Numbered from the stretch's first letter, positions 20,008 to 29,263 are shown. The stretch is 42,353 bases of DNA from an uncultured Hyphomicrobiales bacterium (GCA_903885755.1 CAISJZ010000394.1:1-42353), one strand, 5' to 3'. Notes: generated by a model not told the origin, from the letters alone. Made by a program: numbers and translations.

Positions 20008-20885
20008 TTTACGATATCCGACACATCACGACCTATCGCTATGCCGCGCCGGTCGCCTCGGCGCGCTGCTCAATTCGCCTGTGGCCGCGCCAGGATTCCG
20101 ACCAGACGGTAATCAGCGCCGGAATCGACGTAACGCCCGCGCCAGTGCAGCGGCGGGAAAGCGTCGACTTTTTTGGCAACCGCGTCATCGAGGCGCGAAT
20201 CGGTTCGCCCCACACGAAACTGCGTATCGAACTCGCCGCGCGAGTCGACGTGCGACGCGCGCAGACGCCAGCCCCGGGTCTGACGCCGGCCTGGGAGCTG
20301 GCCCGCGACGCCGCGATCGACATGCAATCGCTCGACACCATGGCTCCCGTCCATTTTGTTTTCCCCAGTCGCCGCGTTGCCCTGAGCGATTCGATTACGA
20401 CTTATGCCCGCGAAAGTTTTTCGGCCGGGCGGCCCGTGCTTGAGGGCGCGGCGGACATGATGCGCCGAATCCACGCGGAGTTTTCCTACGATCCCGAAGC
20501 AACCGAAGTCTCGACGCCGCTCGCGGAGGCGTTCCAGAGACGCGGCGGCGTTTGCCAGGATTTCGCGCATATCATGATCGCCGGGCTGCGCGGACTGGGT
20601 CTCCCCGCCGCCTATGTCAGCGGCTATCTCCGAACCATCCCGGCGCCGGGCAAGCCACGCCTTGAAGGCGCGGATGCCTCGCACGCCTGGGTCGCGGTCT
20701 GGTGCGGCCCCGTATTCGGCTGGCTGCAGCTTGATCCGACAAACGCGCTCATTGTCGGCAATGACCATATCGTTATCGCGATCGGGCGGGATTACGCCGA
20801 TATCTCACCGATCCATGGTGTCATTCTGGCCTCTGGCAAGCAAAGCCTCGATGTCAGCGTCGACGTGAAGGCCGTCGACGCCTGA
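20004..20885 (+). CDS. Transglutaminase-like family protein
   Basis: '[16 protein letters not shown]', 'GGVCQDFAHIMIAGLR', 'ASHAWVAVWCGPVFGWLQLDPTN'; GTG start overlaps the previous TGA (GTGA). Confidence 0.92.
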   Translation: MIYDIRHITTYRYAAPVASARCSIRLWPRQDSDQTVISAGIDVTPAPVQRRESVDFFGNRVIEARIGSPHTKLRIELAARVDVRRAQTPAPGLTPAWELARDAAIDMQSLDTMAPVHFVFPSRRVALSDSITTYARESFSAGRPVLEGAADMMRRIHAEFSYDPEATEVSTPLAEAFQRRGGVCQDFAHIMIAGLRGLGLPAAYVSGYLRTIPAPGKPRLEGADASHAWVAVWCGPVFGWLQLDPTNALIVGNDHIVIAIGRDYADISPIHGVILASGKQSLDVSVDVKAVDA

Positions 20886-20904
20886 TCAGCGAGTGACGCT
20901 GATC
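20884..20904. terminator. Candidate bidirectional terminator between convergent genes
   Basis: Perfect 8-bp inverted repeat GATCAGCG-agtga-CGCTGATC spanning both stop codons; no T tract. Confidence 0.4.
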
Positions 20905-21575
20905 GATTTCGTCGCGAACCAGATGACATGGCGGGCGCCGCCACGTTTGCCGTCGGCGTGAACGCGGATTTCATCGACATCAAATCCCGCGCGCTTCAGG
21001 CGCTTGGGAAAATGTGCGTCTGGTCCCGAGGACCAGACCGCCAGAATTCCGCCAGGCCGCAGCGCGGCGCGCGCCGCCCGCAATCCATTGGTGTCATAGA
21101 GGCCATCGTTGGAAGCGCGTGTCATCGCCTCCGGCCCATTATCGACATCGAGCAGAATCGCATCGAAACCGGATCGCTCGATCTGGATAAGAGCGCCGAC
21201 ATCGCTCGCGACAATGTTGGCGCGGGGATCGCCCAGGCTGTCGCCGAACAGTTCCGCCATGGGGCCTTTCGCCCAGGCGATCACGGCGGGCGACAGTTCC
21301 GCGACAACAACATATGCGTCAGAGCGCAAGACGCCGAGCGCGGCGCGGAAGGTAAAGCCCATGCCCAAGCCGCCGATCAACAGGCGCGGGCGCTCGCGCC
21401 CACCGAGACGCGCGCAGGCGATCGTCGCCAACGCTTCCTCCGAACCGCGAAGGCGGCTGTTCATGAGCTCGTTGACGCCAAGCCGGATCGAGAACTCCGC
21501 GCCGCGTCGCCACAGCTTCAAAATCTCCGCATCGCCGGGCACTTGCGCGCTATCGAGAAGAATCCAGGGAATCAT
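20886..21575 (-). CDS. Spermidine synthase-like / SAM-dependent methyltransferase-fold protein
   Basis: 'PRLLIGGLGMGFTFRAAL', 'VVAELSPAVIAWAKG', 'FDAILLDVDNGPEAMT', 'LRPGGILAVWSSGPD'; candidate ATG at 21575. Confidence 0.8.
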   Translation of the reverse strand: MIPWILLDSAQVPGDAEILKLWRRGAEFSIRLGVNELMNSRLRGSEEALATIACARLGGRERPRLLIGGLGMGFTFRAALGVLRSDAYVVVAELSPAVIAWAKGPMAELFGDSLGDPRANIVASDVGALIQIERSGFDAILLDVDNGPEAMTRASNDGLYDTNGLRAARAALRPGGILAVWSSGPDAHFPKRLKRAGFDVDEIRVHADGKRGGARHVIWFATKSISVTR

Positions 21576-21726
21576 GTGGGCTCTTGGGTAATCCCGCGCG
21601 GACGTGAGCCGCGGCCGATCGCCAGATCGCGCTTCACGGCCATCGTTGATCATACTACGGTTATGTGAAAGCTCTACCTATCGCTGATCAAGGGCGACCG
21701 ACAAACACGGGGCGGGAGGGATTGTC

Positions 21727-22824
21727 ATGAAGATCACGAGCGTCGACTCCTTTTTTATCGGGATCCCCTACGAGCACGGAGCGCCCAAGCCGGTGCTTCC
21801 GACCGCCGACGGGCGAACCACGCAGGACGCCGTTTATGTGCGCGTCGAAACCGACGCGGGCATTGTCGGTTGGGGCGAGGCCTTTGGATTCGGGGCCTGC
21901 CGCATGAGCCATCTCGCTATCCAGCGCGTTGTCGCGCCGCTGGCCGTCGGACGCGATCCCACGGATATCCCCACCCTGATGACCGATCTCTTCCGGCGCA
22001 CCCATGGCATGTCGCGCAATGGACCGGTGGCTTACGCGCTGTCGGGGCTTGATATCGCGCTGTGGGACATCGCGGGAAAGATCGCGGGGAAACCCGTTCA
22101 CGCCTTGCTCGGCGACACGAAAAAGCAGCGCATTCCCGCCTACGCCAGCCTGATCCGGCTCGACACGCCTGAATATGTGCGGCGCGTTTCCGCGACCGCG
22201 ATCTCGCGCGGCTTCCGGCACATCAAGCTGCACGAACGCGAGGTCGCGACGGTCGCCGCCGCGCGCGAGACTATCGGTCCCGATGTCGCGCTCATGCTCG
22301 ACACCAACTGCACCTGGGATTTCCGTCGAGCGCGGGAAATGTGCGACTTGCTGCGCCCCTACAATCTCACATGGCTGGAGGAACCAGTTTATCCGCCGGA
22401 CGATTTTGAATCGCTCGCGCGATTGCGTCGCGATAGTGGGACCCGCATCGCGGCTGGCGAAAATCTCGGCAATCTCATGGACGCCCGCCACGCCTTCGCC
22501 ACCGGCGCGCTTGATATCGCGCAACCCGACCTCGCCAAGATGGGCGGCATTACCGAAATCTGGAAACTGATCGGCGAGGCGCGCGCAGCGGGCGTCGAGG
22601 TCGAGCCACATTCGCCCCTGTTCGGTCCGGCGCTGATCGCGACGTTGCATGTCATCGCCGCCGTCCCCGAGGACATTCTCTGCGAATTCTATTTCGCCGA
22701 CCTTGAAGCAAACCCGCTCGGACCGATGGCGAGCCCGAAGGACGGGTTCTTCGCGATCCCCAACGGCCCCGGCCTTGGCTTGAGCGTCGACGAGTCCCTT
22801 CTCTCGAAATACCGCATCGATTAG
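21727..22824 (+). CDS. Mandelate racemase/muconate lactonizing enzyme family protein (enolase superfamily)
   Basis: Metal-ligand contexts 'MLDTNCTWDF', 'WLEEPVYPPD', 'RIAAGENLGN', plus 'VEPHSPLFGPALIATLH'. Confidence 0.92.
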   Translation: MKITSVDSFFIGIPYEHGAPKPVLPTADGRTTQDAVYVRVETDAGIVGWGEAFGFGACRMSHLAIQRVVAPLAVGRDPTDIPTLMTDLFRRTHGMSRNGPVAYALSGLDIALWDIAGKIAGKPVHALLGDTKKQRIPAYASLIRLDTPEYVRRVSATAISRGFRHIKLHEREVATVAAARETIGPDVALMLDTNCTWDFRRAREMCDLLRPYNLTWLEEPVYPPDDFESLARLRRDSGTRIAAGENLGNLMDARHAFATGALDIAQPDLAKMGGITEIWKLIGEARAAGVEVEPHSPLFGPALIATLHVIAAVPEDILCEFYFADLEANPLGPMASPKDGFFAIPNGPGLGLSVDESLLSKYRID

Positions 22825-22920
22825 GCCAGCATCGGGCGGATGGAATTTCCCTCGGGAAAGGTCTATGAGCACCGGGACGTAACGGCCGTCGCTCCAGCAT
22901 GGCCCAACAGGGGACATCCG

Positions 22921-23145
22921 ATGGCGAAGAAACCCGGCAGCAAGGCTGAATTTATTCTGTTCGACGTGACCTACGAGGACGGCAGCCAGCGTTCGAACCG
23001 GCGCGTACCGGCGCAGTTGCTCGGCGGTCTCGATGGCGACCTCGCGGCCAAGGCGGAAATCGAGGCGCAGGACCGCAAGATCGCGGAAATGTCGCAACTC
23101 GCGCCTTTGAGCATCAAGTCGCTGAAACGCGCCAAGACGAAGTAA
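22921..23145 (+). CDS. Small hypothetical protein (74 aa)
   Basis: MAKKPGSKAEFILFDVTYEDGSQRSNRRVPAQLLGGLDGDLAAKAEIEAQDRKIAEMSQLAPLSIKSLKRAKTK; ATG at 22921 with AGGGGA upstream. Confidence 0.6.
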   Translation: MAKKPGSKAEFILFDVTYEDGSQRSNRRVPAQLLGGLDGDLAAKAEIEAQDRKIAEMSQLAPLSIKSLKRAKTK

Positions 23146-23158
23146 CCTGTGATCCGGA

Positions 23159-24430
23159 TCACCATTTCGCCTTGGTTCGCGGCTCGAAGACCTCGCGCCA
23201 ATCGGTTCCGGCCTTCACGAAATCATCGTAGGCCCGCATGTTGTTGTGCGTCGCCGGATCAAGGCCGGGCGGCGTCCCGCCCTCCGCGGCGATGTCGATT
23301 GCCTTGAGCAGCATGCTGCGCATGGCGATGATCGCCCGGTCTGTCGCGCCAAGATGCTCCTTCGAGCGATCCACGATCCGGCCCATGCCTTCCTGCAGCG
23401 CGAAGTCCTGCGTGTTGATTCCCGTGATCCCGGTATAGACCTTCGCGCGCTGCAATTCGCGATCGATCAAATAGTCATTCGAGCGGTTCTTCTTCAGTTT
23501 GAAGGTGCCGGGAATCATCTCGCCGGGGCCGCGACCATAGAAGGTCTCAGTATGCTCGCGATGTTCGTCCGACAGCGCGACGCTTTCGTCATAGCCATGG
23601 TGCCAGTTGTAGACGTAGGTGGTTTCATCATCGATCGGGACCCAGACATGCCCGTCGAGCGCCGGCATCTTGCGCCGCGCGCCGCTGAATTCATGAATGC
23701 CGCCGCGCATCTGCTGAAATGGCATGACGTAATGATAAAGCCGGATATACACGTCGCCCTGGCCCATCTGCCGCGTCGAAACGTAGTTGTATCCATAAGC
23801 CGTCGGATTGACGTCGAGGCGCGGCGACCTGTCGAGCAGGCGCGGATCGGTCTTCGACGACATGTTGTTGTTATGGGCGTATGAGGAATGGGCAGTGTCG
23901 AGGCCGCCTTCCAGCGCCTGGAGATAATTGCATTCCTCGTAGGTCTTCGAGACGTGCAGATGGGTCGGCGGCACGCGCAGCCATTCGTAATCGGGCGGCG
24001 ACGGCTTCTTCTCCGATGGCCCCAAGTAGGCCCATACCACGCCTCCCTTCTCCACTGTCGGATAGGCCGTGATCTTGGTCTTTTCCTTCATGATGTCATT
24101 GCCGGGCTCGGTCGGCATGTCGGTGCAATCGCCATTGCGATCGAATTTCCAGCCGTGATAGGCGCAGCGAATGCCGCACTCCTCGTTCCGACCGAAGAAG
24201 AACGGCGCGCGCCGGTGCGGGCAATAGGCGTCGACCAGACCAACTTCGCCATTGCTGTCACGGAACGCCAGCAGATCCTCGCCAAGCAGGCGCACGCGAA
24301 CCTGCGGCCCATCCCTTTCCGGCACTTCCGACGAGAGCACGGCGGGCTGCCAGTACAGGCGAAACAGAATTCCGGCCGGCGTACCGGGTCCGACGCGAGT
24401 GATCCGTTCGTTCTGTGCTGGCGTCAGCAA
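23159..24430 (-). CDS. Rieske [2Fe-2S] aromatic ring-hydroxylating oxygenase, alpha subunit (phthalate 4,5-dioxygenase-like)
   Basis: Rieske motif 'CPHRRAPFFFGRNEECGIRCAYHGWKFD'; mononuclear iron region 'LDTAHSSYAH'. Confidence 0.92.
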   Translation of the reverse strand: MLTPAQNERITRVGPGTPAGILFRLYWQPAVLSSEVPERDGPQVRVRLLGEDLLAFRDSNGEVGLVDAYCPHRRAPFFFGRNEECGIRCAYHGWKFDRNGDCTDMPTEPGNDIMKEKTKITAYPTVEKGGVVWAYLGPSEKKPSPPDYEWLRVPPTHLHVSKTYEECNYLQALEGGLDTAHSSYAHNNNMSSKTDPRLLDRSPRLDVNPTAYGYNYVSTRQMGQGDVYIRLYHYVMPFQQMRGGIHEFSGARRKMPALDGHVWVPIDDETTYVYNWHHGYDESVALSDEHREHTETFYGRGPGEMIPGTFKLKKNRSNDYLIDRELQRAKVYTGITGINTQDFALQEGMGRIVDRSKEHLGATDRAIIAMRSMLLKAIDIAAEGGTPPGLDPATHNNMRAYDDFVKAGTDWREVFEPRTKAKW

Positions 24431-24602
24431 GGCGCGCTCCCTCGGCGGTTAGTGGCTGGATTGCGGGCGCATGACGCCCTAAACCCATTTGACGCCTTGT
24501 CACGCCAGCAGGTTCGGCTTGTCAATGGCCTTGCCGTCCGGTGTCTTTGCTTGGCGGGCAAACGGCTTTATCGTCCGGGCCAAGGCGTCTGGAGGAAATG
24601 AA

Positions 24603-25520
24603 ATGGCCGGGAAAATCCGAACCGTGACCGGGGATGTTGATCCGCCCGGCGGCGCGGTCATGATCCACGATCATATCCAGATCGACCTGTCGGAAACTAA
24701 GGGCCCCGAGACGGTTCTGGGCACGACGGACGAGGCCGATGTCATCGCTGACATCATCCACGCGCGCGAACGCCACGGTCTGACATTGATGACGGATGTT
24801 ACGGTTCCCGGTTCGGGTCGCGATGTCAGGGCGCTCAAGCGCATCGCGGAATCCACGGGCGTCGGGATCGTCGCTGCGACCGGCTTTTACTGGGAGCCAA
24901 TTCACCCCGCCGTGATCGAGGGAACCATCGACAGCCTGCGCCGCGCGATGGTCCGCGAGATCGAAGTCGGCGTGGATGACACGCGCGTTCGGTGCGGTGT
25001 CATCAAGATCGGTACGATCAAGGGGCAGCCACCCGAACCCGCCGCGCGCGTGTTTCAGGCCGCCGCGCTCGCCTCGCGTGACACTGGCGCCGCCATTATC
25101 ACGCACACCGCGACGCCCGATCAGGCGCAATGGCAGATCGACCAGCTTGAACGCGGCGGCGCCGACCTGTCGCGCGTCCTGATCAGCCACCTCCACAATT
25201 TCGGCGACATTGACGCCCTTCTGCCCCACGCGCGGCGTGGTGTCAGCTTTGGTTTCGACCAGATCGGTTTCGCGAAGGGGCCAACCTACGAAGACTACGC
25301 GGCTCTGGTCGTTAAGTCCGCGCGGGCGGGGCTCCTCTCGCGGACGCTTGTCGCCTCCGACGTCGCGCGTCGCGCCCGCCTCATGCGGCACGGAGGCACG
25401 AGTTACGCCACCATTTTTTCAGAATTTCAGCCGCTGCTGCGTGCCCACGGCCTAGACGACGCGCGGCTGCGAATGTTGTTCCACGACAACCCGGTCCGAC
25501 TACTGACCCTCGCCGCGTGA
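24603..25520 (+). CDS. Phosphotriesterase-related / amidohydrolase-superfamily protein
   Basis: 'GAVMIHDHIQIDL', 'RCGVIKIGT' (carbamylated-Lys context), 'IITHTATPD', 'VLISHLHN', 'LVASDVARRARL'; ATG at 24603 after GGAGGAA. Confidence 0.87.
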   Translation: MAGKIRTVTGDVDPPGGAVMIHDHIQIDLSETKGPETVLGTTDEADVIADIIHARERHGLTLMTDVTVPGSGRDVRALKRIAESTGVGIVAATGFYWEPIHPAVIEGTIDSLRRAMVREIEVGVDDTRVRCGVIKIGTIKGQPPEPAARVFQAAALASRDTGAAIITHTATPDQAQWQIDQLERGGADLSRVLISHLHNFGDIDALLPHARRGVSFGFDQIGFAKGPTYEDYAALVVKSARAGLLSRTLVASDVARRARLMRHGGTSYATIFSEFQPLLRAHGLDDARLRMLFHDNPVRLLTLAA

Positions 25521-25608
25521 CCCAAACCCCGCAATGGACGTATACCCGCAATTCATGAAATAAGACGCTCCACACTTGGCCATGGAGCCATGACTCTCGG
25601 GAGGATCG

Positions 25609-27207
25609 ATGCGCTTTTCTGGAATTTCCCTCTCCGCGTTTGCGCTTGCGATGGCCGTAACTTCTGGCGCTTTCGCCGCGACTGTTTCGGGATCGGTCAC
25701 CGGCCCCGATGGCAAGCCTTTCATGGGCGCCTTCGTGGTCGCGGAGAATATCAAAAACAAGATGACCGTGAGCGTGTTGTCCGACGAACAGGGCCACTAT
25801 CGCATCGACGCCCTGCCAGCGGCGAATTATCGCGTTCAAATCAGTCTGGCGGGGTTCAAGGCGGACCCGAAAAGCGACGTGGCGCTTGCCGTTGACCAGA
25901 ACGCGGCTTTCGATTTCGCGCTCCGCAAGGCGCCTGTCAGATGGTCGGACCTGAGCACGTGGCAGGGCCGTCAACTGCTGCCCAAGACGGCCGAGCACAA
26001 TCTCGACCACAAGGACCCGTTTTTCATCGGCTGTTTCCAGTCCTGTCATTCCTTCCAGCGGCGCATGCTGACGCAGGTGCGCGACGAAGATGGTTGGCGC
26101 GAGCGTGTTCAATACATGAGCGACACGATGATGGCGGGCGACGGTCGCCGCCTCGCCGACAAGGAAATCGAGGATTTCTCGGCCTATCTCACATTGTTGT
26201 TCGGTCCGGATTCGCCCAAGCCGGCCTCACCCGAGGACATGCCGCAATACAAATCGCTTGTGCGGACTTTCAGTCCGAAGGCGATGAATATCTCATACGT
26301 GGAATACGACTTCCCCGCGCCGGGCGGGATGGGGCCCTGGAGCGCCGTCGAGGACAAGAACGGCATGCTGTGGATTCCCTATTACGGCAAGGGCAACGCA
26401 GTCGTGCGCCTCAATCCCGACACGGCGGAAATGACAACCTTCAAGTTGCCGTTCGCCAAGACCGCCGGCATTCATTCCGTCATACCGGCGGCGGACGGAA
26501 CCATCTGGTTCGTCGAGACCGCCATGGGCAAAATTGCTCATCTTGATCCCGCCACCGGCGAAATCTCCGAGTTCCAGAACCCGCCATTGCCCGACGGCAA
26601 ACGCACCGGCGCGCATACCATTCGCGTCGACGAACGCGGGCTTGTCTGGGTGAGCGGCGGCCCCGCGATTTCCATGTTCGATCCCAAGACCAGCGAATTC
26701 CACCACTACGATCTCGGCGGCACCTACGGCAACGTGGTCGGCCAGAATGGCGATCAGTGGTTTACGTCGTTCCGCGACAACGGCCCCATTGGGCGTATCT
26801 CGAGAGACGGCGTACTCTCGAAATTCCAGCCACCAACGAATGGCAAGCCGCAGCGACTCGAAGTCGATACGGACGGCATCGTCTGGTTTACCGAGCGGCA
26901 GGGCAACAAGATCGGTCGATTCGATCCGAAGACGGAAGCCTTCAAGGAGTTTCCGCTGCCGGGACCGGAAGCCAGCCCCTACGCCATCGGCATCGATCGA
27001 GACCACATGATCTGGTATTCGTCGCACGAGCAGGACACGCTCGGACGGCTTGATCCGAAAACTGGCGATGTCACGGAATATCCCTACCCCCATTCGGAAA
27101 TCGCAATGCGCGAATTCTTCCGCGATTCGAAGGGCCGCATGTGGTACGCGAGTTCGACCAACAACAAGATCGGCTATTTTCAGTTGAACAATCCGGCGAC
27201 GAATTAG
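25609..27207 (+). CDS. Secreted carboxypeptidase-regulatory-like domain plus CX3CH cytochrome-like segment plus Vgb/SMP-30-type beta-propeller
   Basis: Signal peptide; 'SGSVTGPDGKPFMGAFVVAEN'; 'FIGCFQSCHSFQRRML'; repeated propeller blades such as 'DGTIWFVETAMGKIAHLDPATGEISEF' and 'DGIVWFTERQGNKIGRFDPKTEAFKEF'. Confidence 0.85.
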   Translation: MRFSGISLSAFALAMAVTSGAFAATVSGSVTGPDGKPFMGAFVVAENIKNKMTVSVLSDEQGHYRIDALPAANYRVQISLAGFKADPKSDVALAVDQNAAFDFALRKAPVRWSDLSTWQGRQLLPKTAEHNLDHKDPFFIGCFQSCHSFQRRMLTQVRDEDGWRERVQYMSDTMMAGDGRRLADKEIEDFSAYLTLLFGPDSPKPASPEDMPQYKSLVRTFSPKAMNISYVEYDFPAPGGMGPWSAVEDKNGMLWIPYYGKGNAVVRLNPDTAEMTTFKLPFAKTAGIHSVIPAADGTIWFVETAMGKIAHLDPATGEISEFQNPPLPDGKRTGAHTIRVDERGLVWVSGGPAISMFDPKTSEFHHYDLGGTYGNVVGQNGDQWFTSFRDNGPIGRISRDGVLSKFQPPTNGKPQRLEVDTDGIVWFTERQGNKIGRFDPKTEAFKEFPLPGPEASPYAIGIDRDHMIWYSSHEQDTLGRLDPKTGDVTEYPYPHSEIAMREFFRDSKGRMWYASSTNNKIGYFQLNNPATN

Positions 27208-27230
27208 CCAATCAAAGCGGTTTCCGTCGA

Positions 27231-28463
27231 TCAATCGCCGGGAACCACCAGATCGTTGTCGTAGGCCGCCGGCACGGGAACCTGATGACGCAACATGATT
27301 TCCCGACGCTCTTGCGCTGATTGCATCATGGCGAGGCAGACTTCCAGCGTCGCCATGCCCCACCGCCCGTCATGCCAAAGCGGCTTGCCCCCGACCACGG
27401 CGGCGTAAAGTTCCTCGAGTTCGGCGCGGCGCTGGACCACGCCGGTCTCGACGCCTCCGCCGATCGTGATGTCGCGCTTGCCTTCATCGCCATGGATGTA
27501 GAGCCCATGTCTTGATTGCCGCACGTCCGCGCGATCGAGGCTCGCAATTGCAAGACCCATGTCCTCCGGGACCCACGCTGGCGCCGAGATGCCTTCGAAA
27601 TAATCCTTCTCGCGGCTGCCGCCGATGCGGATCGCCTGCTTGTCCTCAGCCTCATTGCGCGTCCCGTCACGCATCGCCTTGCGGATGGCGACACGTTGAT
27701 CGGCTGTGTAGATCGCCTTGTCCTCGCCCCACGGCACAAGTTCGGCGCCGGAGAAATAGCCATAACCATTGTGAACTATCGTCGCCGGCACGCCGTTCTC
27801 GAATTCCATGAAGGCGGAATAATAGCCGGGGATCGGACGTTCCTTCATCCACCAGCCGACCTGCGCGCGCACGCTGCGCAGAAGCCCGCCGCCCAGAAGA
27901 CGCACGGTGTCGACCTGATGCGGCCCCTGCCGGAACGGGATACCGCCGCCTTGCGCAACGTCGAGTTCGTCGGCGGTCCGCGGCCGCAGCATCCAGTCGG
28001 AATAGGACCAAATATTCAGCGCGCGCAATTGCCCGTGCCGGCCTGACTCGATCAGCTTGCGCATGGCGCGGATGGGCATGGTGAAGGCGCGCGTGTGCCC
28101 CGCGAGCAGCTTGACGCCATGGCGCTCGGCGGCCTCGACCATGCGCGCCGCGTCTTCCAGCGTCGTCGCCATGGGCTTCTCGACAACGATATGCTTGCCA
28201 TGTTCAGCGGCGAGGACCGCGTGTTCCGCATGGAACCGGTTGGGACTGGAAATCCATACGGCTTCGACGTTCGCGTCCGCGCAGAGTTCCCTGGCGGAAA
28301 GATAGGTCCTGGCCTCGGGATAGCGCTCTTTAAATCTCTCAATCGTTTGTGGAACAATATCCGCGCCGGCGACGAGATCAATCCGGTCCATCGATTCCAT
28401 GGCGGGCAGGATTTCCGCGCCGCCAACGCCGATGCCGATCATCCCGATCTTGAGCTTGCGCAT
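27231..28463 (-). CDS. Gfo/Idh/MocA-family oxidoreductase
   Basis: 'KIGMIGIGVGGAEILPAM', 'VEAVWISSPNRFHAEHAVLAAEHGKHIVVEKPMATTLEDA'. Confidence 0.93.
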   Translation of the reverse strand: MRKLKIGMIGIGVGGAEILPAMESMDRIDLVAGADIVPQTIERFKERYPEARTYLSARELCADANVEAVWISSPNRFHAEHAVLAAEHGKHIVVEKPMATTLEDAARMVEAAERHGVKLLAGHTRAFTMPIRAMRKLIESGRHGQLRALNIWSYSDWMLRPRTADELDVAQGGGIPFRQGPHQVDTVRLLGGGLLRSVRAQVGWWMKERPIPGYYSAFMEFENGVPATIVHNGYGYFSGAELVPWGEDKAIYTADQRVAIRKAMRDGTRNEAEDKQAIRIGGSREKDYFEGISAPAWVPEDMGLAIASLDRADVRQSRHGLYIHGDEGKRDITIGGGVETGVVQRRAELEELYAAVVGGKPLWHDGRWGMATLEVCLAMMQSAQERREIMLRHQVPVPAAYDNDLVVPGD

Positions 28464-28480
28464 ATCAAATCGCCAAATGA

Positions 28481-29230
28481 TCAGGCATTGGTGAGTTCGC
28501 AGTAGTATCGCCAGTTCGCGGCCTCGCCACCGCCCGGCGGCCCGCCATTCGGCGATCGCGACTCAAGTCCCTTGATGGCGCGTATTTCCGCCTGATCCTC
28601 GTCGGAAATATCGCTGGGCTCGCCAAGCAGCGCGGCGCGGTAGTTCACATCGGCGAGTTGGTTCAACTGAATCATATAGAGTGCCGCCTGCTCGACGCTG
28701 GCCGCCGCGGTGGTTACGCCGTGGCCACGCATGAGACAGACCTTCTTGTTTTCCATGGCGCGGACCAGTTCCTCGCCGCGCGCCTTCGTATTGATGAGAA
28801 CGCTGCGCTCGTAGGTCGGGATGCCGTCAAGCGCGAGTCTCACGCTGGATGGATCGAATGCGCCGTACAGCGGCCTTAGCGGTTTGCAGCAGATGGTGAA
28901 CAGCATCGATGTCGGCGGATGAATATGGATCACGGAAAAAACATCGGGTCGCGCCTTGTAGATTTCCGAATGGATGAAAATCTCCTGCGGCACGGTTAGA
29001 CCATCGGCGCCGGGCCCGACGAGATTTCCCTCGAAATCCACTTCAATGACTTGTTCGGCGCCGGTGTAGCGCACGCCGAGTTCGCTGGGGCCCCGCGCGC
29101 GGATGAGCATCCGCGGTTCGCCCGGTATGCGCGCGCTGACATGCCCCAGCGCGGCGTGCGTCAGATCCAGCCGTCCCAGCACGCGGCAGGCGCGCGCGAC
29201 GCGTTCGGACAGCGCGGCAAGATCGGCCAT
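28481..29230 (-). CDS. Class II aldolase/adducin-family protein
   Basis: 'LTHAALGHVSARIPGEPRMLIRARG', 'IHSEIYKARPDVFSVIHIHPPTSM', 'CLMRGHGVTTAAASVEQAAL'. Confidence 0.92.
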   Translation of the reverse strand: MADLAALSERVARACRVLGRLDLTHAALGHVSARIPGEPRMLIRARGPSELGVRYTGAEQVIEVDFEGNLVGPGADGLTVPQEIFIHSEIYKARPDVFSVIHIHPPTSMLFTICCKPLRPLYGAFDPSSVRLALDGIPTYERSVLINTKARGEELVRAMENKKVCLMRGHGVTTAAASVEQAALYMIQLNQLADVNYRAALLGEPSDISDEDQAEIRAIKGLESRSPNGGPPGGGEAANWRYYCELTNA

Positions 29231-29263
29231 CGTTTCATCCCCGTCCAGGAAAATTCTGGCGGC

